This document shows positions 1 to 6,749 of a stretch of 9,718 nt of DNA, piece by piece. Source of the stretch: CAZWHE01 sp964633825 (lineage in GTDB: Bacteria > Planctomycetota > B15-G4 > CAYZWU01); the NCBI GenBank assembly GCA_964633825.1, contig CAZWHE010000151.1, forward strand, positions 1 through 9,718, in the 5' to 3' direction. A program made the translations under genes and the position numbers. Every line of letters starts with the position of its first letter. Positions within the stretch are counted from its first letter, which is position 1. The notes beneath the pieces are model-generated. The model worked only from the letters and a program-made list of their open reading frames with translations. It was not told the origin of the DNA and made no database searches.

Positions 1-14
1 GACTTGACAAGATT

Positions 15-64
15 GACGTTTTCATGGAAGCCTGCGGATTATGCTCGCAGACCCCCTATGTCCG
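15..64 (+). repeat. Left copy of a terminal inverted dispersed repeat
   Basis: This stretch matches the reverse complement of 9655-9706 near the other end of the window. Two blocks are identical, GACGTTTTCAT (15-25) and GCTCGCAGACCCC (43-55), separated by 17 bases here and 19 in the other copy. A weaker match, 6 of 9 bases, continues through 56-64. Bases 33-49 can form a short stem, TGCG with CGCA, which is less complete than in the right copy. It lies outside any recognisable gene, downstream of the minus-strand glycosyltransferase. It could be a multi-copy intergenic repeat; nothing suggests a transposase. Confidence 0.75.
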
Positions 65-132
65 TGACCCAGGCAGGGTTCTTGAGATATTTCATTCCTT
101 GTTTGGGGTGATGGAAAAGAGACTACGGACTA
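65..132. other. Short intergenic stretch with no recognised feature
   Basis: These 68 bases lie between the left repeat and the stop codon of the first glycosyltransferase. I see no coding sequence with recognisable similarity and no clear rho-independent terminator. Base composition looks more AT-rich than the neighbouring coding DNA. Confidence 0.4.
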
Positions 133-1245
133 CTACGTATTGTGTCCCCCTTCATAGACCTCGATCGTTCTCTCCACCATGACGTCGGATGTGAAGTCGG
201 CCTCCACGGTTCTGCGGCCCTCTTCGCCCAGCCTCTTTCTGAGCGCGGCGTCGTCGGCCAGTTTCAGAACAGCCTCGGCAATGTCCGAAGGCTCGTTTCT
301 GTCGAGCACGATTCCGTTGCTGTCCGGAACGATGAAGTCCCTGAATCCCTCCGCCTCAGAAACAACGACGGGCTTGTACATGGCCATGGCTTCGAGGGGC
401 GCCAGGCCGAAGGGCTCGATGTGGGAAGGAAGAACGAAGATATCGATGGCGGCCAGAAGAGCGGGAACATCGTCCCAGTGGCCGAGGAAGGAGATGTTGG
501 GAACGTCCTCGGCCCGCTTTCGGAGGGCGGCTTCGTACTCCTCGCCCCCCCCTCCGGCGATGACGAAACGGATCGGGCGGCCCGAAAGGGCGACCAGGCG
601 CGCCGCCTCGATGAAGCCCTCGGGATTCTTCCTCTCCGAGAGGCGCGAGATGAAGGCGACCAGTATCTCCTCCGGATCGACGCCGATCGACGCCCGGACC
701 GCGGCCGGGTCCTTGTCCTCGATCCGAAAAACATCGGTCCGGATGCCGTTGGGAACGTAGCGGACATGCGATGAGGGGACGATGGGACAGAGATCGAGAT
801 GATCGCTCACCGCCTTCGAGACAGCGATGATCGAGTCGGTGAGCCCGTTGTAGAGCCAGCGGTTCAAAGGGTGCGTCCGGATCAGCTTGAGGTTGTGCTT
901 CGTCCTGACGACGGGGACGCGCACCGGCCCCTTCCTCGACGTGAACCCGGCGACCCAGTGGTCCCACGACGCGTGCGCGTGGACCAGGTCGATATCGTTC
1001 TCCTTGATGAAACGGCCCAGCCTCTTGAAATCCCCCCACTGGCTCGCAACATGAAGCGGACCGGTCTCGAAAACCATGTTCGTCACGGGCAGGCCCTCTT
1101 CAGCGGCCCGCGACTCGGTAATCGAACCCTTCTTCGCCGCCAGGAAAACGTCGTGCCCGCGGCTGCGAAGCCCGCGCGCGAGATCCATGATGATGGCCGT
1201 CTCGCCCGACCAGCCGTTCTTCTTGACCGTGATGAGAACTCTCAT
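133..1245 (-). CDS. GT4-family glycosyltransferase (GT-B fold)
   Basis: A predicted cytoplasmic or membrane-associated retaining glycosyltransferase of 370 residues, normal for family GT4. It would move a sugar from a nucleotide-sugar donor onto a growing glycan. The N-terminal domain begins with MRVLITVKKNGWSGE, a typical glycine-containing first loop, and has HAHASWDHW near residues 90-97. A VPNGI linker at 164-168 leads into the donor-binding domain, where R201 and K206 sit in the usual RLSERKN position. EPFGLAPLE at 277-285 supplies the E-x7-E motif. The frame stays open upstream to 1452, but similarity starts at the ATG at 1245 and the extra residues overlap the divergent gene, so I chose 1245. 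The ribosome site is weak (GGCGGG). Sugar and acceptor cannot be read from the sequence. It is transcribed away from the GT9 operon. Confidence 0.9.
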   Translation of the reverse strand: MRVLITVKKNGWSGETAIIMDLARGLRSRGHDVFLAAKKGSITESRAAEEGLPVTNMVFETGPLHVASQWGDFKRLGRFIKENDIDLVHAHASWDHWVAGFTSRKGPVRVPVVRTKHNLKLIRTHPLNRWLYNGLTDSIIAVSKAVSDHLDLCPIVPSSHVRYVPNGIRTDVFRIEDKDPAAVRASIGVDPEEILVAFISRLSERKNPEGFIEAARLVALSGRPIRFVIAGGGGEEYEAALRKRAEDVPNISFLGHWDDVPALLAAIDIFVLPSHIEPFGLAPLEAMAMYKPVVVSEAEGFRDFIVPDSNGIVLDRNEPSDIAEAVLKLADDAALRKRLGEEGRRTVEADFTSDVMVERTIEVYEGGHNT

Positions 1246-1315
1246 TGCAGAACCCGCCCGATCCTTTGTCTTTTCGTGGTGCGTGAAAGATGTTAATAAA
1301 AACGAATCAGATCGT
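1246..1315. promoter_or_regulatory. Divergent intergenic region, probable promoters both ways
   Basis: Only 70 bases separate the divergent starts of the GT4 and GT9 genes, so promoters for both must lie here or inside the coding ends. It contains an AT-rich patch around 1291-1303 (TTAATAAAAACG on the plus strand). I found no hexamer pair close to consensus at good spacing, so exact promoter positions are not called. Confidence 0.35.
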
Positions 1316-2395
1316 ATGATTGACCCCGGTAAACAGGTGCACTTTAGCATGATCCGCGATCCCGAAACAATCGTCGAAGCCTGCGAAAAAGGCCAAATTC
1401 GAAAGATCCTCCTCATCAGGATCTCTCGGGTGGGCGACCTCCTCTTCACCACGCCGGCCGTCCGGTGCCTGCACGCCCGCTTTCCCCAAGCCGAGTTCCA
1501 CTACCTGACGAACCCCTACTCGGCCGACGCCCTCGCGGGAAATCCCTATGTGCGCCGCGTCCACCTGCTCGACCGCAAGAGCCTGGGCTGGCGTCTCTTC
1601 CGGACGGGGCGCGCTCTCGCTGATCTGAAGGAAATCGGTATCGACCTGGTCGTTCCCTTCCGCTGGAGGGATGAATACCTAAGTCTCTTCAAAAAGATCA
1701 AAGCGCCTTACGTCCACCGCCCCGATGGAGAGATCCCCGACTGGGGCGGCCACATGGCCGACCGGATCCTGGCCGGGCTCGTTTCTCTCGGCGTCGAGCC
1801 CGACGGAGAGGGGATGGAAGTCTTCCTTTCCGATGACGACGATGCCGCTGCGGCCGGGTTCCTCGAGACCCACGGGCTCGACGAAACCCCGTTCTTCGTC
1901 TTTCATGCCGGATGCCACCAGACGATGAAGCCCGGAAACAGCGCCGCCAAGAGGACCTGGCCGATCGGCCACTGGGCGGAGCTGGTCGGGATGGTCTGCG
2001 ACAAGACAGGAAAGCCCCCTGTGTTGACCGGTTTCTCGAAGGGCGACATCGTTGGAAACGACTCGATCGTCCGCGCCGCCGGTCTGGACGCACCCCTCTT
2101 TACGGGAATGAGCCTGAACAGCCTGGCCGCCCTTCTCGAAGCATCGTCGGGCTTCGTCTGCGGCGACACGGGCCCTCTCCACGTCGCCTCGGCCGTGGGC
2201 GTGCCGACGGTGGCCCTCTTCGGGCCGTCGCGGCCCGCGCTGACCGGCCCTTACAAGAATCGAGCGAAAGTCCTCCAGAAGGAGATCGACTGCGTCCCCT
2301 GCAAGGGGAAAGACGTCAAGTGCACGGACAACGTCTGCATGCAGCAGATCTTGCCCGAAGAGGTTTTCGAAGCCCTTATCGAGGTGAGCGGATGA
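1316..2395 (+). CDS. GT9 glycosyltransferase, ADP-heptose:LPS heptosyltransferase-like
   Basis: A 359-residue member of family GT9, which includes LPS core heptosyltransferases (WaaC/WaaF/RfaF type) acting at the cytoplasmic face of the inner membrane. Seen: the N-terminal IRKILLIRISRVGDLLFTTP (about 28-47), the hallmark opening of the family; FVFHAGC followed by KRTWPIGHWAEL (about 194-223); and GDTGPLHVASAVGVPTVALFGP (about 283-304), the conserved donor-binding block. Cysteines follow in CVPCKGKDVKCTDNVC (326-341), as in many GT9 proteins. The open frame reaches back to 1076, but that part is antisense to the GT4 gene. ATG 1316 and ATG 1349 are both possible starts; neither has a strong ribosome site. 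The stop overlaps the next start as ATGA. Heptose as the donor sugar is a family-level inference. Confidence 0.9.
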   Translation: MIDPGKQVHFSMIRDPETIVEACEKGQIRKILLIRISRVGDLLFTTPAVRCLHARFPQAEFHYLTNPYSADALAGNPYVRRVHLLDRKSLGWRLFRTGRALADLKEIGIDLVVPFRWRDEYLSLFKKIKAPYVHRPDGEIPDWGGHMADRILAGLVSLGVEPDGEGMEVFLSDDDDAAAAGFLETHGLDETPFFVFHAGCHQTMKPGNSAAKRTWPIGHWAELVGMVCDKTGKPPVLTGFSKGDIVGNDSIVRAAGLDAPLFTGMSLNSLAALLEASSGFVCGDTGPLHVASAVGVPTVALFGPSRPALTGPYKNRAKVLQKEIDCVPCKGKDVKCTDNVCMQQILPEEVFEALIEVSG

Positions 2396-3321
2396 CGCCC
2401 GGCGAAACGATCCACGTCGACTGCCCCCTCTGCGGAAGGGACGAGAGCGAGATCCTTTTCACGCGGGACGGATACCGGCACGTGCGCTGCAGGGAGTGCG
2501 ATCTCGTTTACGTGAACCCGCGGAACAGCCGGATCGTCGAATCCAACGCTGAGCTCTTCGGCAGGACCCACCCGGCCTGGTCCGGGATCTCGTCCGAGTT
2601 TCGCGAGATGAGCCGTTCCGAGCGGGAGAAGATGATCGACTTTATGCGGAACAAGCCGAAGAAGAAATATTTGCGCGAGCTCGCCTTTGCAGAGAGGTAC
2701 AGGCGGACGGGCCGGCTTCTCGACGTGGGATGCGCATACGGCGGGTTTCTCCTGGCCGCCGAAGGCCGGGCGTGGAAACCGAGCGGAGTCGATGTGGCGC
2801 GCGAAAACGCCGATCTCTGCCGCGAGATCTTCGGCCTCGATGTGCAGTGCCGTACCCTAGAGGAGGCTGCTTTCGAAGATCGCTCGTTCGATCTGGNNNN
2901 NNNNNNNNNNNNNNNNNNNNNNNNNNNNNNNNNNNNNNNNNNNNNNNNNNNNNNNNNNNNNNNNNNNNNNNNNNNNNNNNNNNNNNNNNNNNNNNNGCGG
3001 CCCGGCGGGCTTCTCAGCCTCGCCACGATCAACATCCGGAGCCTCACCTTCTTCTTTCTGGGCAAGCGATGGAGCTACCTGGGCAGACCCGGAAACGAGC
3101 ACATTGTTTTTTTTACCAAAAGAACGCTCGCCGGGGCGCTCGTTGAGACGGGCTTCGTCAATCCCCGATGGAAAACAACGGGCTGCCGCCTCAGAAATCC
3201 CGGGACAAGAGAAAAGGGGATCCGAGGCAGGGGAATTCGCATGATCGAGAAAACACTCGGCCTGATCGCGGCCCGGACCGGGACGGGAGGCAGGATTCAC
3301 GTTTTTGCGGAGAGCGGCTGA
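2392..3321 (+). CDS. Class I SAM-dependent methyltransferase with N-terminal zinc finger (contains assembly gap)
   Basis: About 300 residues. The N-terminus has paired cysteines, CPLCG at 11-15 and CREC at 33-36, followed by DLVYVNPR, a zinc-ribbon-like lead seen in many methyltransferases of glycan clusters. The SAM-binding motif I is LLDVGCAYGGFL (109-120), with an acidic residue in SGVDVA (131-136) and a SFDL strand before the gap. After the gap come RPGGLLSLATIN and a C-terminal region with FFFLGKRWSYLG. The run of 100 N at 2897-2996 removes the segment that normally carries the post-motif loop, so active-site residues there are unseen. The frame is preserved across the N run. It overlaps the GT9 gene by 4 bases, and a single base separates it from the pyruvyl transferase, so the three are probably co-translated. 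The substrate, perhaps a sugar hydroxyl or a sugar nucleotide, is unknown. Confidence 0.85.
   Translation: MTPGETIHVDCPLCGRDESEILFTRDGYRHVRCRECDLVYVNPRNSRIVESNAELFGRTHPAWSGISSEFREMSRSEREKMIDFMRNKPKKKYLRELAFAERYRRTGRLLDVGCAYGGFLLAAEGRAWKPSGVDVARENADLCREIFGLDVQCRTLEEAAFEDRSFDLXXXXXXXXXXXXXXXXXXXXXXXXXXXXXXXXXXRPGGLLSLATINIRSLTFFFLGKRWSYLGRPGNEHIVFFTKRTLAGALVETGFVNPRWKTTGCRLRNPGTREKGIRGRGIRMIEKTLGLIAARTGTGGRIHVFAESG
2897..2996. other. Assembly gap of exactly 100 N
   Basis: One hundred unknown bases inside the methyltransferase gene. A round 100 is a common placeholder for a gap of unknown size. By comparison with the two intact methyltransferases in this window (23-25 residues between the FDL/FDY strand and the GG turn), the real missing DNA is probably nearer 65-75 bases. 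Confidence 0.95.
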
Positions 3322-3322
3322 T

Positions 3323-4174
3323 ATGAAACTGCGCCTCTACTGGTCGCGAGGAAGCGGAAAGTACAGGGAAGAAATCCACTGGTCGCGCGGCCGCGACGTC
3401 TACCGCAAAGAGGAGCGCAACTTCGGCGACTGGATGTCGCCCTTCATCTGCGAAGCCCTTTCCGGAAAAGAGGTCGTCTTTGCCAAGCCGAAAGAGTGCG
3501 ACCTCATGGCCATGGGCAGCATCCTGAAAAAGCTCCGCAAGATCAGCCGGCTCCGCAGCATCCTCTCGGGAAAAAGCATCGACATCTGGGGTGCGGGATC
3601 GATCGGCGATCCGGGCGCCTACCCCGGATACCACCGCTATCACGCGGTGAGGGGACCTCTCACGCGCAAAAAGATCGCGAACCTCAAAAAGGAGCCCGAA
3701 TACGGCGACCCCGGCCTTCTCTGCGAGCTCCTGCTGCCCGACAAGAAGAGCCGTCCCGAAAAAAAATACTCCGTCGGCCTGATCCCCCATTACATCGATC
3801 GGAACCACCCGCTCATCGATAAGCTTCTCAAGCGGAACAAGCGCTTCACTCTGATCGACGTGTTCGACCCCATCCCCGAGATCCTGGAGCGCGTCGGGCA
3901 ATGCGAATACATCCTCTCATCGAGCCTGCACGGGCTCATCGTCTCCGACGCCCTTCATGTTCCCAATTCGTGGATCAAGCTCTCCGAAGACGTGACCGGC
4001 GAAGATTTCAAGTTCCGCGACTATTACGCCGTCTTCGGCACGGCCGACCCGGAGCCGTACGGCCTGACCGAAAAGGACACGGAGGAGACGATTCTTTCCC
4101 TGATCGATCGCTACGAAAGACCCGGCCTCGAAGAGATAAAGGAGAAGCTCACCCGGGCTTTTCCCTGCCGCTGA
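3323..4174 (+). CDS. Polysaccharide pyruvyl transferase family protein (ExoV/GumL-like)
   Basis: A 283-residue protein with the pattern of the polysaccharide pyruvyl transferase family, which transfers pyruvate from phosphoenolpyruvate onto a sugar as a ketal, usually on a lipid-linked oligosaccharide in the cytoplasm. Seen: NFGDWMSP (33-40), GSILKK (65-70), IWGAGSIGD (88-96), AVRGPLTRKK (108-117), YGDPGLL (127-133), GLIPHYIDR (152-160) and SSSLHGLIVSDALHVP (199-214). The last of these corresponds to the conserved SxHG-type motif. I start at ATG 3323, one base after the previous stop and preceded by GGAGAG at 3309-3314; an upstream in-frame start at 3305 would overlap the methyltransferase and has no conserved extension. 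The 3' end overlaps the convergent methyltransferase by 26 bases. Some family members act on other substrates, so the acceptor is uncertain. Confidence 0.85.
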   Translation: MKLRLYWSRGSGKYREEIHWSRGRDVYRKEERNFGDWMSPFICEALSGKEVVFAKPKECDLMAMGSILKKLRKISRLRSILSGKSIDIWGAGSIGDPGAYPGYHRYHAVRGPLTRKKIANLKKEPEYGDPGLLCELLLPDKKSRPEKKYSVGLIPHYIDRNHPLIDKLLKRNKRFTLIDVFDPIPEILERVGQCEYILSSSLHGLIVSDALHVPNSWIKLSEDVTGEDFKFRDYYAVFGTADPEPYGLTEKDTEETILSLIDRYERPGLEEIKEKLTRAFPCR

Positions 4175-4868
4175 TCCCGAGCTTCCGGGAGAGGTAACGC
4201 CCCATCGTTCCGAGGAAAAAGCGCGTCGACGGCCGCTGGATCATCTTCTGCATCTGCCGCATCTTTCCCCTGTAGATCTCGGGATGCACCACGTCGTCGA
4301 TCCTCATTTCCATTCTCTTCAGGGCCTCGCGGTCGATGGGGATTTCTTTTTTCGAATTGACGAAGAGGAAGATGTTCTGGCGGTACCACGACTCCACCTC
4401 GTCGTTGTTCCAGAGAGCGCCCCTGATCGCGTCGAAGGGCTCGTAGCCGACGGCTTCGAAAAGGCCGATCCAGTAGGACTGCCACTGCTCGTTGATGTGG
4501 CCCGTGCCCCCCTGGTTCTCGACGGCGGCGCTGAAAAGGACAACGTCGGAAGCATCGCACAACGTGCGAACGAAGGATTGGGCCCGGTCTTTCGAAAGAT
4601 GCTCGGCCGCCTCGACCGAAATGGCGAGGTCGTACCGCCCGTCGACCTCGATGCCGCCCTCCATGTCAACGGGAGTGAAGTCGATGGCGACGCTGCACAG
4701 GTCCTTCCCGGAGACCCAGTCCCCGTCGAAGCCCTTGAGGACCCGGCTTCCCAGAGACTCGGCCGCGGCGAGCCAGATCCCCCTTCCGCAGCCGAAATCG
4801 ACGACCGAGGCGGGCTTGTAAACCTCGAAGAGCCGGCCGAGTATGATCTCGGCCGACCGCCTTGTCGA
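4149..4868 (-). CDS. SAM-dependent methyltransferase, 5' end missing or frameshifted
   Basis: An open frame of 239 codons with clear methyltransferase features but no usable start. Reading from 4868, it shows TRRSAEIILG, motif I SVVDFGCGRGIWLA (21-34), the acidic residue in KGFDGDWV (45-52), then ISVEAAEHLS and FSAAVENQGGTGHINEQW. The GTGHxNEQW signature with a following WYRQN is typical of one methyltransferase family found in glycan loci. The first in-frame ATG is at 4664, beyond the SAM motif, so it cannot be the true start. An in-frame TGA at 4869-4871 blocks extension. Family members I know of have roughly 15-25 residues before the RSAE segment, and these are absent. The upstream gene runs into this one in another frame, which suggests a frameshifted fusion, an assembly error, or a deletion that removed the start. 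Confidence 0.75.
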   Translation of the reverse strand, partial: STRRSAEIILGRLFEVYKPASVVDFGCGRGIWLAAAESLGSRVLKGFDGDWVSGKDLCSVAIDFTPVDMEGGIEVDGRYDLAISVEAAEHLSKDRAQSFVRTLCDASDVVLFSAAVENQGGTGHINEQWQSYWIGLFEAVGYEPFDAIRGALWNNDEVESWYRQNIFLFVNSKKEIPIDREALKRMEMRIDDVVHPEIYRGKMRQMQKMIQRPSTRFFLGTMGRYLSRKLGISGREKPG

Positions 4869-5562
4869 TCAGGGGCAGCCACTCTTTCTGGTTCAGATCG
4901 AGGAGCTTTAGATAATTCTCGTTCGCCAGCTCCCTGCTGTATCCCTTCTCCTCCCCCAGGATATAGAAGTGGAACTGGTGATCGTAAGCCGGCATGACCT
5001 CGTACTGTTCCTTGGTCATCACGGGAATCGAATAGGCGAGTATGGCCTCGTAGGGCCTGTAGAGCCAGGGATTTTCCCCCCTGGGGCAGATGGCGTATTC
5101 CGACCGGGAGAGGGCGGCCCAGTAGGGGGCGTCCCAGACCTTGTTCACCTTTTTCCGCGTCACCTCGGAGCACCATTTTTCGTACCCCTTGAGCTCTTCC
5201 CACCTGTGGGGGTGCATCATTCCCATGAAGGTGTACTTCTGTTTCTTCGGCCCGCACCGGACGCGGCCGATCATGCTTTTCGGCAGGAAGGGTCCCCTCA
5301 CGATGACGCCGTCGAGGCTGCAGTAGTAATCGGTTCCGGCCGTCGAGTCGGTCACAGGGGGCACGTGCTCCACCACGAGCTCCCTGAATTCCCCGTCCTC
5401 TCTGCGAAAGAAAACGATTCTCTCCTTCAGCGCCGGGAAGTCCTTGATGATTTGCTTGCTGTACTTGTTCTTCTTCAGGCCGACCTGGGTGAAGTCGGCG
5501 AGCTGCATGATAAACCGGTACTGCTGAATATATCTCCACCGCTTGATCCTGACCTTGATCAT
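4666..5562 (-). CDS. Exostosin-like (GT47-type) glycosyltransferase, C-terminus out of frame
   Basis: Starts at ATG 5562 with MIKVRIKRWRYIQQY, overlapping the stop of the upstream GT4 gene as ATGA, with a purine-rich GGAAAGAAGAAA site before it. The core YAICPRGENPWLYRPYEAIL (156-175) followed by SIPVM is the signature of bacterial exostosin-like transferases (CPRG...R.YEA...G.IPV), with the donor-binding arginine and glutamate in place. Recognisable sequence ends around residue 234 (WLPLIDK). The remaining residues down to the stop at 4666 are arginine-rich and look like an out-of-frame reading of the following methyltransferase. The real product is therefore either about 235 residues plus an unknown end, or a transferase-methyltransferase fusion broken by a frameshift. 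Its donor and acceptor sugars are unknown. Confidence 0.7.
   Translation of the reverse strand: MIKVRIKRWRYIQQYRFIMQLADFTQVGLKKNKYSKQIIKDFPALKERIVFFRREDGEFRELVVEHVPPVTDSTAGTDYYCSLDGVIVRGPFLPKSMIGRVRCGPKKQKYTFMGMMHPHRWEELKGYEKWCSEVTRKKVNKVWDAPYWAALSRSEYAICPRGENPWLYRPYEAILAYSIPVMTKEQYEVMPAYDHQFHFYILGEEKGYSRELANENYLKLLDLNQKEWLPLIDKAVGRDHTRPALRGLQARLGRRFRLRKGDLARRGRVSGKPGPQGLRRGLGLREGPVQRRHRLHSR
4834..4855. repeat. Strong hairpin at the broken gene junction
   Basis: A perfect 8-base inverted repeat, CGGCCGAG and CTCGGCCG, with a 6-base loop. On the minus-strand transcript it can be extended by one G.U and one G-C pair. It encodes part of the methyltransferase segment SAEIILGR and lies just downstream of where the reading frame changes. 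A GC-rich stem like this can cause sequencing or assembly errors and could also be a functional RNA structure. Confidence 0.6.
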
Positions 5563-6749
5563 TTCCGTTTCTTCTTTCCGGCCTCGATGCAGGCCGTGTA
5601 GAGAGCGATGTGCCGCCGGCAGATCTTGTCCCACGAATATTCGCTCAAAGAATCTTTCGCACCCTTTTCCAGGTCTTTCCGCAGAGAGCCGTCATCAGAG
5701 AGGAGGCGGATCCTGCCGGCCAGGTCCTCCTCGTCATCGGCCCGGAAAAGGAGCCCGTTTTCGCTGTCCTTGATGATATCGCCGATTCCGCCGATTCCGG
5801 CGCCCACAACGGTCCGGCCCGCGCTGAAAGATTCGACGACCACCAGGCCGAATGTTTCGGGAACGCGCGAGGGAGCGACGAGAAAGAGGCTGTTTTTGAA
5901 GAGCGCCGCCTTGACCGGCTCTTTCACGTACCCTGCGAAGAGAACCCGCTCCGCCAGGCCGAGCGATGCCGCCAGCTCGCAGAGCTTCTCCTCCTCCGGC
6001 CCTTCGCCCGCAATGACGAGAGCCATGTCGTCCCGGTCGCCCCGGGCGCTGCCGTCGGCGAAATCGGCGCCGAACACGCGGCTGAAAGCGCGGATGAGCA
6101 GGTCGAAGCCTTTTTCGCGGTCGAGGCGGCCCATGCCGAGGAGATATCGGTTGCTGCGCAGGCCGGCGGGCAACAGCGCGTCCGTGCTTTCGGGCGGGCC
6201 GGCCGGAATGCCGTTGGGGATCACGTGAACGTGGTCCCCACGGCCGCAGAACGAAGCGATCGATTCCTTCATGCTCGGGCTGAGGGCAACCACGGCATCC
6301 GCTCCGGCCAGGGCTTTCCGGCGTTTCCCGAGGCGCTTCGCGGAACCGCGCCTGGAGAGGTGCGGCCCCTCCTCTCCATCGCCCCGTTCCGCTTTCTCGA
6401 GAGGGCGGTGGCAGGTGAGAACCACCGATGCGTTGTGCCTGTTCTTCATCTGGAGAAGCCACTCCCCTTCGGGACGGGCCCCGTGGCCGTGCACCACGTC
6501 GAAGCCCCCGTCCAGAACCCGCGCGAGCTGCCGCTTCAGCGCCGGCTTGCGGAAGAAGCGTATCCTCCCCCGCTCGAGAACGACAAAGCGATAGGGCGGC
6601 GTGAAGCCCTCGAGGCTGTCCTGGATCCCGCAACAGACAACGGTGGTCTCCACACCGATCGCGGCAAAGCCCCGGCCCAGGGAATCGACGACGCGCTCCG
6701 TGCCGAAACGGGGCGGCATGGCCGTGTGCGTGAAGAGCATGACGCGCAT
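5559..6749 (-). CDS. GT4-family glycosyltransferase (GT-B fold)
   Basis: A 396-residue retaining glycosyltransferase. It opens with MRVMLFTHTAMPPRFGTERVV, the usual first strand and glycine loop, and has FDVVHGHG at 83-90. VIPNGIP (177-182) marks the linker. The C-terminal donor-binding domain has LGMGRLDREKGFD (204-216, with R208 and K213) and the E-x7-E motif in PETFGLVVVE (297-306). An insertion at 116-140, rich in charged residues, separates the HGHG segment from the ALSPSMK helix. The start at 6749 overlaps the previous stop by one base (TAATG) and follows a GGAAGGGGAT ribosome site; the longer open frame back to 6890 lies over the upstream methyltransferase. The stop overlaps the start of the exostosin-like gene. 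It belongs to the four-gene minus-strand operon; sugar specificity is unknown. Confidence 0.9.
   Translation of the reverse strand: MRVMLFTHTAMPPRFGTERVVDSLGRGFAAIGVETTVVCCGIQDSLEGFTPPYRFVVLERGRIRFFRKPALKRQLARVLDGGFDVVHGHGARPEGEWLLQMKNRHNASVVLTCHRPLEKAERGDGEEGPHLSRRGSAKRLGKRRKALAGADAVVALSPSMKESIASFCGRGDHVHVIPNGIPAGPPESTDALLPAGLRSNRYLLGMGRLDREKGFDLLIRAFSRVFGADFADGSARGDRDDMALVIAGEGPEEEKLCELAASLGLAERVLFAGYVKEPVKAALFKNSLFLVAPSRVPETFGLVVVESFSAGRTVVGAGIGGIGDIIKDSENGLLFRADDEEDLAGRIRLLSDDGSLRKDLEKGAKDSLSEYSWDKICRRHIALYTACIEAGKKKRK

Noticed and set aside
142..774. Long open frames on the plus strand opposite the first glycosyltransferase.
   Set aside because: They are antisense to a gene with clear family motifs, are rich in arginine and low-complexity sequence, and show no recognisable domain; this is usual in high-GC DNA.
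1041..1071. The GT4 protein contains TGPLHVAS, identical to the conserved motif of the GT9 protein encoded at 2167-2190.
   Set aside because: The codons differ at most wobble positions and the motif sits in a different fold and position, so it looks like a chance peptide match rather than duplication or gene fusion.
4319..5539. A 406-codon minus-strand frame spanning the exostosin-like and methyltransferase genes.
   Set aside because: It is the third frame beneath two recognisable genes, carries no motifs and has an arginine- and serine-rich composition, so it does not explain the broken junction.
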